Shown piece by piece: positions 12,701 to 25,521 of a stretch of DNA of 64,000 nt. This DNA comes from Rhabditophanes sp. KR3021. Lineage: Eukaryota; Nematoda; Chromadorea; Rhabditida; Alloionematidae. Below the pieces are notes generated by a model. That model saw nothing but the letters and a program-made list of their open reading frames with translations. It searched no databases and was not told the origin of the DNA. Position numbers and translations under genes: made by a program. The DNA is taken from positions 5,580,001 through 5,644,000 of the forward strand of contig CAUJLY010000001.1 of NCBI GenBank assembly GCA_963281155.1, given 5' to 3'. Numbering within the stretch: the first letter of the stretch is position 1; each line of letters begins with the position of its first letter.

Positions 12701-15700
12701 TTTTAATAAATATAAAATTTATAAGTCGAAATTTAATATAGTGATTGGTGGTACAATTATAAGTATAAGTTAATGTTTTTAAATTTGTAGATATAGATAA
12801 ACCTACCTTGAATCATCATCAGTGCCATTTAACATAGTGTTAACCGTACTTACAATAGACATTGCTACTTGAATGAATAAATTTTGACAAGACTTATATT
12901 GTTGATAAGCTTTTGAAATGTTCAACAGCTTTTTCTCTTAACAAAAATAATACACTTGTTTGTGAGTATTGTTTTTAGGTTCAGAAAGTTTAATTATGAC
13001 AAAGTTTGGCAACGATTTTCAAAAACATTAGGCATTATAAAATTGATAAAAAATTGTAAATAAAATGCCACAAATATTTGATTAGATCTGTTAAAAATAT
13101 TACATTTAAATACTGAATGATATGATGAATAATAGGGCAAATTTTAACATTTACATTCAAAAACAATTCTAATTTTTTAAAACATGAAAAATTAAAATAA
13201 CTATTGCGTCATTATATTTTGAAGCTGGGCGTTCTATATTTATAATTAGTTATCAAAATGACTTTAATTGGTACGCTTACCGATAATGTACTGTAGTACA
13301 AGTCATTTAGCAGTTGATGACGTTATGTCATGCATCGTCAAAGCGATCCTTATGAAAATGAAATAAAATCAAAACGAAGTATATCAAATTGTTTGTAGCT
13401 TTTCTTTTCGCTTCTTATTTTTACTGTTTTTGTATGGGAGAGCGCAAAGAACGGAGAAATAACTTTTAAAAACATAGTTTCCCTGTCTTTATTTTAAATC
13501 CTTCATGAACATTCATTCCATAACTTTCCTATCTTTTAAATAAAATACTGAGCACCATTCCATTTCACTTTTTAACTCTAAATACTCCCACTTATGATTC
13601 CTATTTCTTGTGGTAGTATTCTGAAAACTAAATATAATCGTAAGGATTGTAACATAACTCTTATCTCAATTATGAAGGTTTATGTATTTGTATACATGTC
13701 ACTATTAGGGTTAACTTATGGAAGATAATATACTAAGGATCGCTATTGTTTTGCATTTAGTAATATGAAGTCCCTGTAGGAGTTAAGCAGACTATATCAT
13801 CACCACAATCATCAAACTACCTCATATTTATGAGTCTCTTGTGACCAAATCGAAAAAGGTTTTGCCTTCAACCAACTGCTTGGTTTGTGGTGCTTGCATA
13901 AAGATACTTTTTGTTATGAAAAAGTTATATGAGAATAATTGTGAAAAGATACTAGTTAAGACAGTCAAAATAATAGCCTACGCTTTCCAATTAATTATAA
14001 GTATATTTTTTTAAATTAATGCACTAATATAAATTATATTCAATGGCACGAATACCGTTTGTTATTTCACAGCCACCTAAACTGATGCTTGTATCACTTA
14101 AAATGTCCATATTTGTATAAGCAATGATATGAATTTAAAATAGAGACAAGTACCAATAAAAAATAAGCACGATGTTGGGTATAAACTTAAATAAATGCAC
14201 CGCTACTGACACGCAAATTAACTCTATGCCTATATTTTTTGTAGCAATTGTTCTAAGATAAATAAATGTTTTGTTTCTGTACACGCAAAACTTCATAAAT
14301 GTTATTACGTACGTGGAGCGAATAATAGAAGTGGTTGAAAAGTATTGTATGTAAATTACCAGTTTAAATTTATTTTTTGAAAGATTATGTTATCTTGCAA
14401 AAAGGCAATATACTTATTAATTCTATAACAGTATCTTCTTGAAGAAATAATAAAAGTTTATTGTTCCAATCTACAGATATCAAATGAACACATAAAAGCA
14501 AAAAGATACTTTTCTATTATTAAACATATTTTATCACTTTCGGTGGAATCAAATGAAGTTTCCAATTTTGAGATATAAATAGGTACATAAAATTGGCTTA
14601 TCCGTATTTTGTAATATTAAAATTTATTTGAATGCAATAAAATACTTTTTTGTAATAAAGGGAATTTTTTGTGTTTCAAAGTATTGGTTGTTCGAATTGC
14701 TTTAAGCAATTCATTATTTACTTGTTTGAATAATAATTATGCAATATATTGTTACTAAAATAAACATTTAAAAGCAAGAAACTGATTGCGCCAATAAAGA
14801 AAGGTGTTTGAAATATCTTTATTTAGTCACAATTTGAATGTTTAAGAGTTAGTTGTATTATGTAGATAAGATATATATTTGCCATGGCATAGAATCTAAA
14901 TTACAATTGATATAACAATAGTGAATTAACTCTGTGTGAGGAAAGTATATAATACTTTGTTTACTATTGCAACACTATTTACGATTGATATAAAAAAGTA
15001 ACATGTCAAGAGTTAATTTAAGAAGTAAAAATTTTAGCACCAAGGTTTATCCAAACTTAAGTTCACTTAGAAACGTATTATTTTATGGAGTTCTAAACCA
15101 ACTTTTTAAGAAATTTTTAGATTTTTTGGTTGACTAATCATGTCATCATTTTGGCATAAATTTTTTGGCATTTTATTCAAGTGCGAAATTTGAGAAAAAT
15201 TTCATCGTAATGCAAAAAATGTGAAAACAAAACAAAAGTAAGAGTGCATGATAGCCGCAAGTGATATGCGTTGCTAAAATGTGTACTACTTGTTTAATTA
15301 ATTTTTGTAGAATTAATGAAAGCTGACAAATTATAGGGCTACCACAAACATTTGTATATATATTTAGTATATGGAATTTGAAATAATTATTTAGAGGTGA
15401 ACAATTCAAAACAATCACATCCAATAGAATATAGCATTTTATGTGCTTACAATACAGAAAAGATTTTTCTGCGGAGAAGAATTGAAATTCATTGACAATA
15501 TTATCATATTCCACAATAATTAAAAATAAAATTTGAAGCTTTTCCCCACAATTATTTATTTCTTAAAAGTATAATATTTTTTGTGATGTTAAAGATACTG
15601 AGAAATACAGTTGAATTCTTAATTTATGAGTATAAGTACAATTCTAATATCAAATTATTTTTTGAGTTTACATAAATCTATAATTAAAAAATTATTTACT

Positions 15701-18344
15701 CATTGTAGTTACTAATTAGGAAAGTATGAAGTGAACTTTTACAAATAAGTTCAAAGGAATCTTATGAATGTCCGTGATAATATGCAGAATGTAGATGTTT
15801 GGAAAAAAGTGAAAAAGAATGATATTTAAGATGTTGTTTCGTAAATGGTTACTACACACACAGATCATTAAAATAATTGTTTAATTGAGACGGATGTGTT
15901 TGAGGAAATAAGTTTAACCATTTTATAAAAGTAAAAGGAAATTTCAAGGCAATGAAAAACATTAGGCTATACACACTTGTATTAACATAACCATTTGGTA
16001 AAGAATAGAATAAAGGATAAGATTAAATTAACAAAACAATTGTATTAAAAAATACCTACAACATGAATATATATTTTTATTATTTGCAAAAAAGTAGTAA
16101 CATAACTCCAGCGATAAAAATAATGATTGCCTTGCACCTATCGTATTTATTACGAAAGAAAACTTAGTTTCAAAAAGAATTGTTTTATCTATTGCAACTA
16201 AATCGCATTATATTAATTTTTTATTGAATTTGATTCCTGACATTATTTAAAAAAGTCTGACTATTAAATTTTGTTGTAAGCGACGAAACAAATTTGTTTG
16301 TAAAAAAGTTGTCTGTAAAAACATCATATATTCAAGTAATAATAAAAATTATTCTTACAAAAATTTAAGTTATTTGTATGCTTGTAAAAATAAAGATTAT
16401 AACAAAGTCTCAAATTGTGTATAGATAATATGATTATTAAGCCTCCGCACAGAATTACTGATTAGGCAAAATAACAAATATTCTATTACAAGCGGCCGAT
16501 TTATCTTAAAAATAATAATTTATAAAAATCAGATTCATTAATTAATTTATATGTATAAATTAAAAAATAGTTTATGGAATCATATTGAGATTTACATTTT
16601 AAGGTAAAGAAACATTGAAAATAATAAAATGATAATCTAAAACTGAAGGAATCTAAAATACCGAGGCATATAAAGCATGAGGATGATTTAAAACCGTATG
16701 GTTTTTATCCTATACCTATTTTAATTGGCATACTCAATATACATCGTAGGAATCACAATGGATACTAAACATGAATTGAGGTAAGAATGGTACTTACAAA
16801 ATGAATACATTTGGAAAATCATTTGAGAAGGATATATATGTAAATGGATTGATAGATATCTATATAAAATTTAAACATTAAATGTTTGATATAGCAAAAT
16901 CCTTTTATTAAGCGATAAATCTTAGTTTGAATAAAAAATAATAAGATCGAGCTTTTATTATGTTCCCATCATCTTGAAGTAATAAATGTTTCGACACAAT
17001 TTTTACATTTACATTCAACACATTAAATTAGTTGCCATCATTTAAGCCACATTAATTTGTTGTAATTAATATTATTTATGGGTGCAACTTTAAGTCTTAT
17101 TTTTCCTACAAATCACATTAAAAATCAAAATTGCTAGACTAAAAATATTTTTAATAAATATATAACATCTGGAAATTTACATTGTTTTGAAACTTTAATG
17201 CAAATGTTTGACATAAACTTAACACAATAAAAAAAGATTCAAAAAAATGACAACAAATTTACTACCAAGTTTCTTTTGACAATAAATGAGTAAAGAAAAT
17301 ATCAAAAAGACGTGTAAGATGAAGTATTTGATAATAAATGTATTTACTTAGCAAAATTCTGAGATATGATAGAAACTAAATATTTGAAGCTGAAATTGAC
17401 TTTTCTATAACTGTTTTGTCGTAATCTTATCAATTTATACCATTTAAATGTATGAAGAATTTTCAAATAAATACAATTAATTGTTGATTCGTATAAAATT
17501 ACTTTAATCTTGTATTGTTTGTAATGGAAATTAAAACATTTTTAACATCCTATAAACAAAATAATTTTTTGACAATATTTATAAAAGTTGACATTTGAAA
17601 AAACATGTCCACAATAAAATATAGTTCCAAATACATGTCAATTCCAAAAATTTGATACAAAACCAACAAGAAAAACACCATTCTAATGTCATCCACACAC
17701 AAAAATAGACTTCTTCTATATTTGAAAATTAAAGATAGTGCTAAAATAAAACTAAATGATGTAATTAACAGTTACCACACAATAATTTATCAGTTATGTT
17801 GCCACACATTTTTAAGGAATCATCATACAAACTGCCTTTATCAAGATATGCATCATTATTTTTAAATTAAGTATGAATATTTGATTAATTGTATTATAAA
17901 GGCATTTTATTTATCAATTACTTAAGGGATAAATGAATGTGTGTGATAAAAATGTGTTAAATGAAATGGCTTCTAAAAGGATATATTTCATGTATAGATT
18001 TATTTTTACGAGAATTTGTAAATAGATGTTTTTCAGCTTTTATTGGTATCGTTAATTCTCCAATCAACTAAATTGAATAAATTACTTCAAGTATTTGATC
18101 CTACTTAGATTAAAACAACAACTTTATAATTATGAGCCATTATCCATTATGTTCCCGCACAAATAACATACCATCATTACTTTATATTACGAAGAATGTA
18201 TTAGGATTACATTATGATATCACAGATTGCAAGTAATCTCACCAAGAAATTTGGAAGGAATGCATCTAAAGCAAAAAAGCATTTTTAAATTCTATCAATT
18301 TGGTTATTTTTGTAACAAGTCATATCTTGCGTTTAAAGAGAATC
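9758..18344. other. 8.6 kb AT-rich gene-poor region
   Basis: I read both strands and found no tRNA, no exon with a recognisable motif and no clear repeat family. The one open frame of more than 100 codons (minus strand, 15173-15514) has no domain-like pattern and lies in AT-rich sequence, so I do not call it. Promoters for the GPCR (left) and the deubiquitinase (right) must lie at the edges. Confidence 0.6.
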
Positions 18345-19154
18345 ATGGCTAAAGAAGGAACGTGGCTGGCATTGGAGTCAAACCCTGAAGCTATCAACAA
18401 GGTTTGTTATATTTGAATTGACAAGTTAATATGATTATTTTTAGTTTCTTAATAAAATGAATGTCAATATTGAATGCGAAGACATTTTTTCATTTGATGC
18501 TGAATTTGTTGATTTCTTACCAAGACCTCATTTAGCTGTTATTCTTTGTTATCCCGAATATAAAAAAGTTCGCCAAATAACAGATAATATTTATGAAAAA
18601 TTGGTCGAACAACAGAAAAACAAAATTCCCGAGGGCTTTTTTTTTATGAATCAAACCATATCAAATGCGTGTGGTTTATTTTCATTAATACATGGGCTTG
18701 CAAATAACGGAAACGAGCAATTAATTGGAGAGGGCTGTTTAAAACAATGGCTCGATAATGCCAAGAATTTGCCAGTAGAAGATAGATCGCGTAGTCTCTT
18801 CAATTGCAAGAAAATCGCTCAAGCACATATGGAAAATGCTCTAGATGGTGAGACTGATGTCCCTCAGGAAGAGGATGTTGATCACCATTTTATTTCATAT
18901 GTTAATAGAAACGATACTTTGTATGAATTCGGTAAGTAGCCATAATTTTTTGGATATTCAAACTGCTCATTCATCAAGTAATCTATTAATATATTTACTT
19001 TCTTTCAGATTCTTCTAGAACATTCCCAAGATCCTGTGGACCAACAAGCGAAGAAACATTTTTGATTGATTGTGGGAAAGAATCCAAGAAAATAATGGAT
19101 CAATTACAAAATGCTTCCTTTAGTGCAATGATGTTGCATGGAAAATGTGACTAA
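18345..19154 (+). CDS. ubiquitin carboxyl-terminal hydrolase, UCHL3-like
   Basis: Three exons: 18345-18401, 18445-18931 and 19009-19154. GT-AG junctions keep frame, giving 229 residues against 230 for human UCHL3. It is a cysteine protease that removes small adducts from the ubiquitin (and NEDD8) C-terminus in the cytosol. The catalytic set is complete: oxyanion Gln89 and Cys95 in NQTISNACG, the His of DHHF near 167, and Asp182, which is formed across the exon 2/3 junction. The N-terminus starts GTWLALESNPEAINK, as in the family. The segment between Cys and His (about residues 140-165) is the flexible crossover loop. A polyadenylation-like AATAAA lies about 25 bp after the stop (19178-19183). 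Nothing looks broken; this is a confident housekeeping gene. Confidence 0.93.
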
Positions 19155-20191
19155 TTGTGTGTTATATGCTAATTTGAAATAAATAATGACGTCCACGTAT
19201 TTAAATGTATTGATATCATATTTGTTTAGTAAATATTTTTATGTCAATTTATACTTTTCTAAGAGTAAAGGCCAAATGTTAGTCTGTGCTTGATAAGGTC
19301 ACGTACCATCTAATTATTAGAATTAATTAGTAACTTTAAATGGTGTAGTTAAATTATTGTTAGTGCATGTAATTTAGACACCATGTTTTTCCTAATAAAC
19401 TAAAAGAGAGGTATGGTTAGAAATGTAAAATGTAATTGTGTACAGCCTATGTACATTTTGTTGTAATAAATAGTTTATTTATCACTAGCAAGCATTGCCT
19501 TTTTCTTGTTTTTAACCAATTTATTAAATGATAATTTATTGTAGAAGGGTACACATTTATCGTCTTTTTATAATAACTTTTTATTATTAATAAATGGAAA
19601 GATTGTAAATGTGGTATAGTTCACATTGATATCAAGATTTTATTTATGATAAAAAGTAAAATGTTTGCTTCAATAGTGATGTGATGGAAGGTATGGTTTT
19701 TTTCGATATGCATTATTATTGTCCTATCTTAAATGGTTACCTCCACTTGCTCGCAAATATTTTGAATTTTACATTTATGTTAATAATATGTTGCCGTCCA
19801 GTCCGAATTAAATAACTTTTATATTTTGAGCCTAAGCGCATGTAATAACAAATTGCTAATATTATTTCTTTCCAAAAGTGTGATTTGGGCACAATATATT
19901 ATGCTTTGTCAAACTCAAACTACCTTTTCGCATTAACAAATAATATATTTATTTATCTCCGTCGCATGTTATTACCAATAAAAAGACCAAATAATCTTCC
20001 CATCAATTTGTGCGTACATTATCTATAAATGCGTGTTATCCATTATTTTATATTATTTACAAATTTCGCATTACTTTTAATTTAATTTAATTTATTATTG
20101 GATATTTATTTTGGTTAGTAAAATTAAATTCTATACCTATAGCGTTGTAAACCATTCATTATTGCTTTACTTACACATATTTGTAGTGAAA
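19155..20191. other. intergenic, no gene seen
   Basis: The 3' untranslated region of the deubiquitinase, then AT-rich spacer up to the sphingosine kinase. No tRNA, repeat or protein motif was recognised. Confidence 0.6.
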
Positions 20192-23100
20192 ATGGTTTTG
20201 GAATTTCAAGCAATACACGACCAAAAATCTGTAAATGCCTCTTTGAAAGAGACAACTTTGGAATTTGTTTGGAATCATAAAAGTAATGAAATCAATGAAA
20301 CGTATCAACTACATGATCTTGTAAAAGTTGGGCAAGGTAAGGAGATTGATGTGGTAAATAATGTGTCATATTTTTCAGATATTGCTCATCCTAAATTATT
20401 AATTCTCACTTTTTATACAATGAACTTTAAGTCTTCATGTAGAGAAAGAAATGAGTTTGAGATTATTTTCGAGAGTCAAGATCAGAAAATTGAAATATAT
20501 AAAGCTCTCAAAAAATATCTAAAAATCGTAACAATTCCACCTCATAAGCCAAGCAGTTTTGAAGAAAGAACATGCAGATATTCTGTTCTTGTTTTAATCA
20601 ATCCATTCGGAGTATCTTTGTCTTCATCTAATTATATTTAACATATTTAATTTTAGGGTAATGCAAAAGCATAATCAAAAGTTAAAATCAAGCGTTTATT
20701 TGAAAAGGAATAAAAATTAGGCAAAACATTAATTAAGTAACATACTTTTGAGACAAACGAATTTTATCGAGAATAATCTTTGAGATTGTTTTAATAGTAG
20801 TAGGATGTTTTTTGTACATTACTTGATTGGATCGCCCGGATGCGTCAATATTTGTTAATACATCTTGAAGATCAAGTATAACAGCATATTCATAGCCCAG
20901 GGGTGCCACAATTAGTGCATTCGGAGTAGCTTTTTGCATCTTCTATTCCATACGCAATGTCTCTTGGAAACTTCTTTTTTGAGCAAAGCATTTCCATGAC
21001 TTCACTCTTTTTAAAAGGAACAGCAAAAAACTTTTCTTTTCTTGTCATCGGTCCATCGTTTACCATTAGCAAAGAGACTGTATGACTGTGTTGCTTGGAT
21101 CTTTTTACTGGTCCTTTATCCTTAGTATTCTTGACTGGTGCAGATACACCGGCATAACCAGGCTTCAGTTTCTCAGCACATCCCATACAACAGATTAATC
21201 CATTCTTTAAGCTTGCCATCAACCAAGTATCTAAAGTCATCGGGATAATTGGTACTAATACTCACCTTCTGCAACTACTTCTGGCTTGATGGCATCACAT
21301 CTTCTCAATGGCGAACTCTTGCCTGATTCGGTCTTGTCTGGGGCACTTCCTTTCTTAAGTTCTTCGCAGCTTCCGCCATTCTCTAATTTGTGTTTCATAA
21401 CAATAAAATCGACTCGATATAATTCATAAATGAACAAGTAATTTACTAAAAAGAGACACTTCCCAATATCTCTTTAAAAGACAAAATCTATTACTATATT
21501 AATGATGCTTATTAACAATCAGGAAAAGGTCAGGCGAAAGCTATTTTTGAAAAGGAGATAAAACCAATTTATGAAGATGGAAATGTGAAGTCAACTGTAA
21601 TCGAAACAAAGGAAAAGGGTGATGCAATTAAAATAGCACAACAACTGAAAATCGACGACTATGACTGCATAGTGATTTGCTCGGGAGATGGACTTGTTGG
21701 GGAAGTCGTGACAGGTTTCTGGAGTCGGCCAGATTTTAATCGGGCACTACTGATGCCGATTACACATATTCCTTGTGGAACAAGTAATGCCTTGGCTGCT
21801 GCTCAGTTGTACATAAAAAATGAACCTTTTCAAGCCAGAAACTTCTTTGGAAAATCTTTAGCCTTGAAAACGGTGAAACCTTCTTATATAAAATTAAGTT
21901 TAAGCCATGCTGAAACTCAAAATGAAGGCCATATGCCATGCTTCCTGTCAGCAACGTAAATTAACCATTAAAACGGTTTTGTATTAATTTATTTCGTTTA
22001 AGGTTTGGGTTAATTGCAGACATCGATATAATTTCTGAAAGGTTTGTTTTACAGTGTATAAAAGTATATTCCCACAACAAATGGCACTTTACAAGGGAAA
22101 ACTTTTCTTAGTACAATTAATATTTTTAAGTATCGTCAGAGTAGTTGGGAAACGAATGTAAGCATGTGTTAATATGTTTTTTTAAATAATCAAGCCTAAG
22201 TTCATGTTGCTATGATTAAAGATATTTAAAAAATATTAAAGTATTTAGTGGGTTGGAAACTTGTAAGTTAATGGATGCTTATAATTTTAAAGAAGGGATT
22301 TTAAATTAAACTGTAAACATATAGCAGCTCAGCTATAGATATAAATGATTATATCAAAAATTTTAATGTCTTTTATTTGATCTAAATATAATCCATTTGC
22401 TGGTAAAATATCCATGATAATTATTTTACAGACATTAAGATTAGTTTAACAAACATTAAAGATATTGATAGGAAAGAAAAATATAATAAAAACATTTGAT
22501 AATACATTAAATGATATGCAAATATGTGATGGCGTATAATTTATGTTTGCTTTTAAAGATTTCGTTTTCTTGGAATGCTGCGACTTCATGTAGAGTCCAT
22601 TTTGAGAATGATTCAACTACCATCAGTTGCAGATTACAAGGCAAAGATCAGTTATATCCCTGTTGAATATGACAAATCTAAATTAAAATACAAGCCTCAA
22701 GACAGAGAAAAATTTGGCGAGAATCATTTTAAATGCAGCGAAGTTAAGACCTGGTCTTCATTAAATAATAAATTTTCGAAAAAGAGCAAGATATCTGACA
22801 TTAAAAGAGTCTTGATTGAGGAACAAAAGACTACAAAAATACCTCTTTTGAAGGATCCTATTCCCGAAAATGGGGAATGGGTTGTCATCGAAGAAAAAGT
22901 TATAGGTAATTTACCTTATAAAAGAATATTTAATTTATTGATTATTAATTAAGGTGTCTCTGTCTTAAACATGAGCCATTTAGGAAGCGACTTAATTTTT
23001 ATTCCATCAGCAACACTGGAGGAAGATATTCTCTACTTGGCAATTATTAAATGGGAAGGTTTAAAAAGTCGAATTGACATTGGTTGGTTTCTTGACGCAA

Positions 23101-23279
23101 TGAACTGTGGAAATCATTTGGATTATCCATTTTTTGAAATTATCCCAGTCAGAGCAGTTAGGATTGAACCTATTGCCGGACACTGCACTGGCCAAATTGC
23201 AATTGATGGGGAACCTTGTAAACCTGGTCAATCATTTCAAATTTATTCAACTTCCAAATTCGCTACTTTAACAGGATAA
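20192..23279 (+). CDS. sphingosine kinase
   Basis: Five exons: 20192-20611, 21522-21955, 22003-22041, 22559-22905 and 22954-23279, giving about 521 residues. It is a lipid kinase of the DAGK-catalytic fold making sphingosine 1-phosphate. The nucleotide loop NPFGGKGQAK spans the exon 1/2 junction. The catalytic loop reads SGDGLVGEVV; mammalian enzymes have His where this one has the second Gly. PCGTSNALAA follows. Exon 3 encodes FGLIADIDIISE, and exon 5 has NMSHLGSDL and a C-terminal IEP...AIDGEPC pattern. Exons 2-5 are joined by canonical GT-AG introns. The exon 1/2 junction is not: the donor region is GGAGTATCTTTG and the acceptor region AATCAGGAAAAGG, and the conserved frame needs removal of 910 bp, starting GT and ending CA (or TA to AG). 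That intron holds an antisense relic. Function is well supported; the N-terminal 130 residues are divergent. Confidence 0.88.
20733..21437 (-). pseudogene. antisense gene relic inside sphingosine-kinase intron 1
   Basis: Three overlapping or adjacent minus-strand open frames (21437-21255, 21240-20890 and 20939-20733) look like pieces of one protein separated by a stop and a frameshift. The middle piece has LICCMGCAEK and, later, SECTNCGTPG, so it carries Cys pairs like a zinc ribbon. It also has a basic stretch near KDKGPVKRSKQHSH. The last piece continues from the Cys motif in another frame with YEYAVILDLQDVL. Base composition is clearly less AT-rich than the surrounding intron. I do not recognise the family. 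It could be an eroded host duplicate or a captured foreign gene. Confidence 0.5.
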
Positions 23280-25521
23280 TTACAAAATATATCACTGATC
23301 ATATTTAAATAAACATTAATTATGATTTTAACATGTCCCCTACATGTCTAATTTTTATGAGTTATATATTAACTGCGTCTTAATTATATTCCTGGATTAT
23401 CTCCTAATTATATCTTAATTCTTTACTTATTTAATCAAGTATATTCTTTGTGGGAATTTTTCCTTTGGTAAGCAGCATATTATTTACGATGTGCCCATTA
23501 TATAAGTATACCTAGAAATATATATTTAAGTATTGTAGTTTAAGCATTAAAACAATTAAAAATAAATTGATATCTAATTATAAGTAAATGTTGGATTCAA
23601 CATTTGATAGAGAAAACTGTTGAAAGTATTTTTAAGGAAAGAAATGTTTGTTGTTTATGTCATTTGCTAGCTAATCCAAACTTCAATATTTTGCTTTATG
23701 TTTTGACAAGATTTATATATTTTACTATTATGATTCCATATTGAGACAAACTTGTTGTTTTTGTATAAAAATTTGTCAAAGCTAAAAGTATTAAATAAAG
23801 AAACCCCGATTTTTTGTCTTCACTAATCTTGGTTACTTTCAATCAAATAGAACATAAAATCATCTAAACACAATGATCATTTGTCTGTAAGCCAAACATC
23901 TCGTACAACACGTCTTTTGGATATTTTAGTAATTAATTTAAATTTGCTATTTCCGAATGAATATTCATCATTTTATTCTGTTCACGGACCACCATCAGGT
24001 AGCCCATCAGGTCGATAGGTAAATAGAATAGAGACACGTGGGCAAAGGGCAAATAACAAGATAATAAGATAACTGATTTATTATACTAATACAACTACAT
24101 ATATAATAAATAAGCCATATCAAATATACATATTAAGATGTATACGTCATCACCTTTAACAGATCAATAGGATCCTGAACTTATCCATCATACAAATCAT
24201 TCATTGCTGGTAAACAAATTAGTCGAACAATTGTTTTTGCATTTAAACAACTGCTTACACAAATTTACATAGCTAATGAACCTTACATATAAATAGCATT
24301 ACAATTATTATAAGCACTTTTAGTTTAAAGAGGAAATTTATATCTAGCCAGCCCCGATACAATGACCATTTATTGTGGAGATTCATGCATAATAAAAACT
24401 GAAGTTTATAAAAAAAACGATAGTTGCTGGTCCAAGGGCAATTTAACAACACCCTAAATTAAGATTTCTTTGTTTTTGTTTGCTTTATTCCACTTCAGAT
24501 AATACTGAACAATTATAAAAAGCACTGGCAATTTAATGTGTATGATAAAAAACATAATTTCATTGTATTATAACAACAAATCTCTTTTGATTATTATAAA
24601 GTATACCAATATATCCTTGGCTTGTTTGCTGTTATATTTTGATAAAAATGTGACAGTAATGTTATGTAATTGTCGTAACAAGATTGTTTATCACCGAAAT
24701 TACACCAACTTTTTATAAAGAAGTTCTCAGTGCATGTATTTACGCTAACATTTTTCATAAATCATATTACTTTTTATTCAATACATTTGTGGAAATAAAT
24801 AAACAGAAAAAGAGATATTTATATTTATCCTTTGAGAGCATATCTAAATATATACTTATGATGAAGAATAATAATATGATAAATAGTATATTGTATTGTA
24901 TACATGATTTAATCATTCATTAGAGATGATATCTTAGGAAACAAATATTGTTTCATGACATTATTATCAATCTACTTTAAACATAACAATATATTTTTCA
25001 TTAACAATAATAAGTGTTTTTAGCTCGATTCATTAAAAAATTCCTGCTTACTCTGAGAATTATATGTACCTCTGTACAATTTTATGTACTCGATTACACT
25101 TTAGCTAACACGCTGACATTTATTAATACACATTCTACCAATCTTGAAGTTAGTATTACAAAACCAATTTTTTGAATTGATAAAATAATTTGTATTATTT
25201 ATGCAGCCGAAGCAAAATTAGTTTTTATCAATTTAGTAGGTCCATATTCACCATCTTTAATCATTAAGAAGCTTTATTAATATTATAATATAGAGATAAA
25301 TAGCGTTTTCATTCTCACTCATTTAAATTGACGCATCACTTACAACAAAACACGTACCATTCTAATTTACAATACTGAACGGATACATCATTTAAACTAA
25401 TTATTACTATTGCATTGCCTTTAATAGTGATGTTACATTTTCTACCATGTTGTTTTCATTAACATTTAATTATATCTTTATTTTAGACTTATTTTTGATG
25501 TGTTCAAGGACCATTTAACAA
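23280..25521. other. intergenic, no gene seen
   Basis: AT-rich spacer between the sphingosine kinase and the acyltransferase. Short open frames near 24536-24923 are Ile/Tyr/Asn-rich and show no motif. No RNA gene was found. Confidence 0.6.

Noticed and set aside
15173..15514. 113-codon minus-strand frame
   Set aside because: AT-rich, no motif, no splice partners; likely chance.
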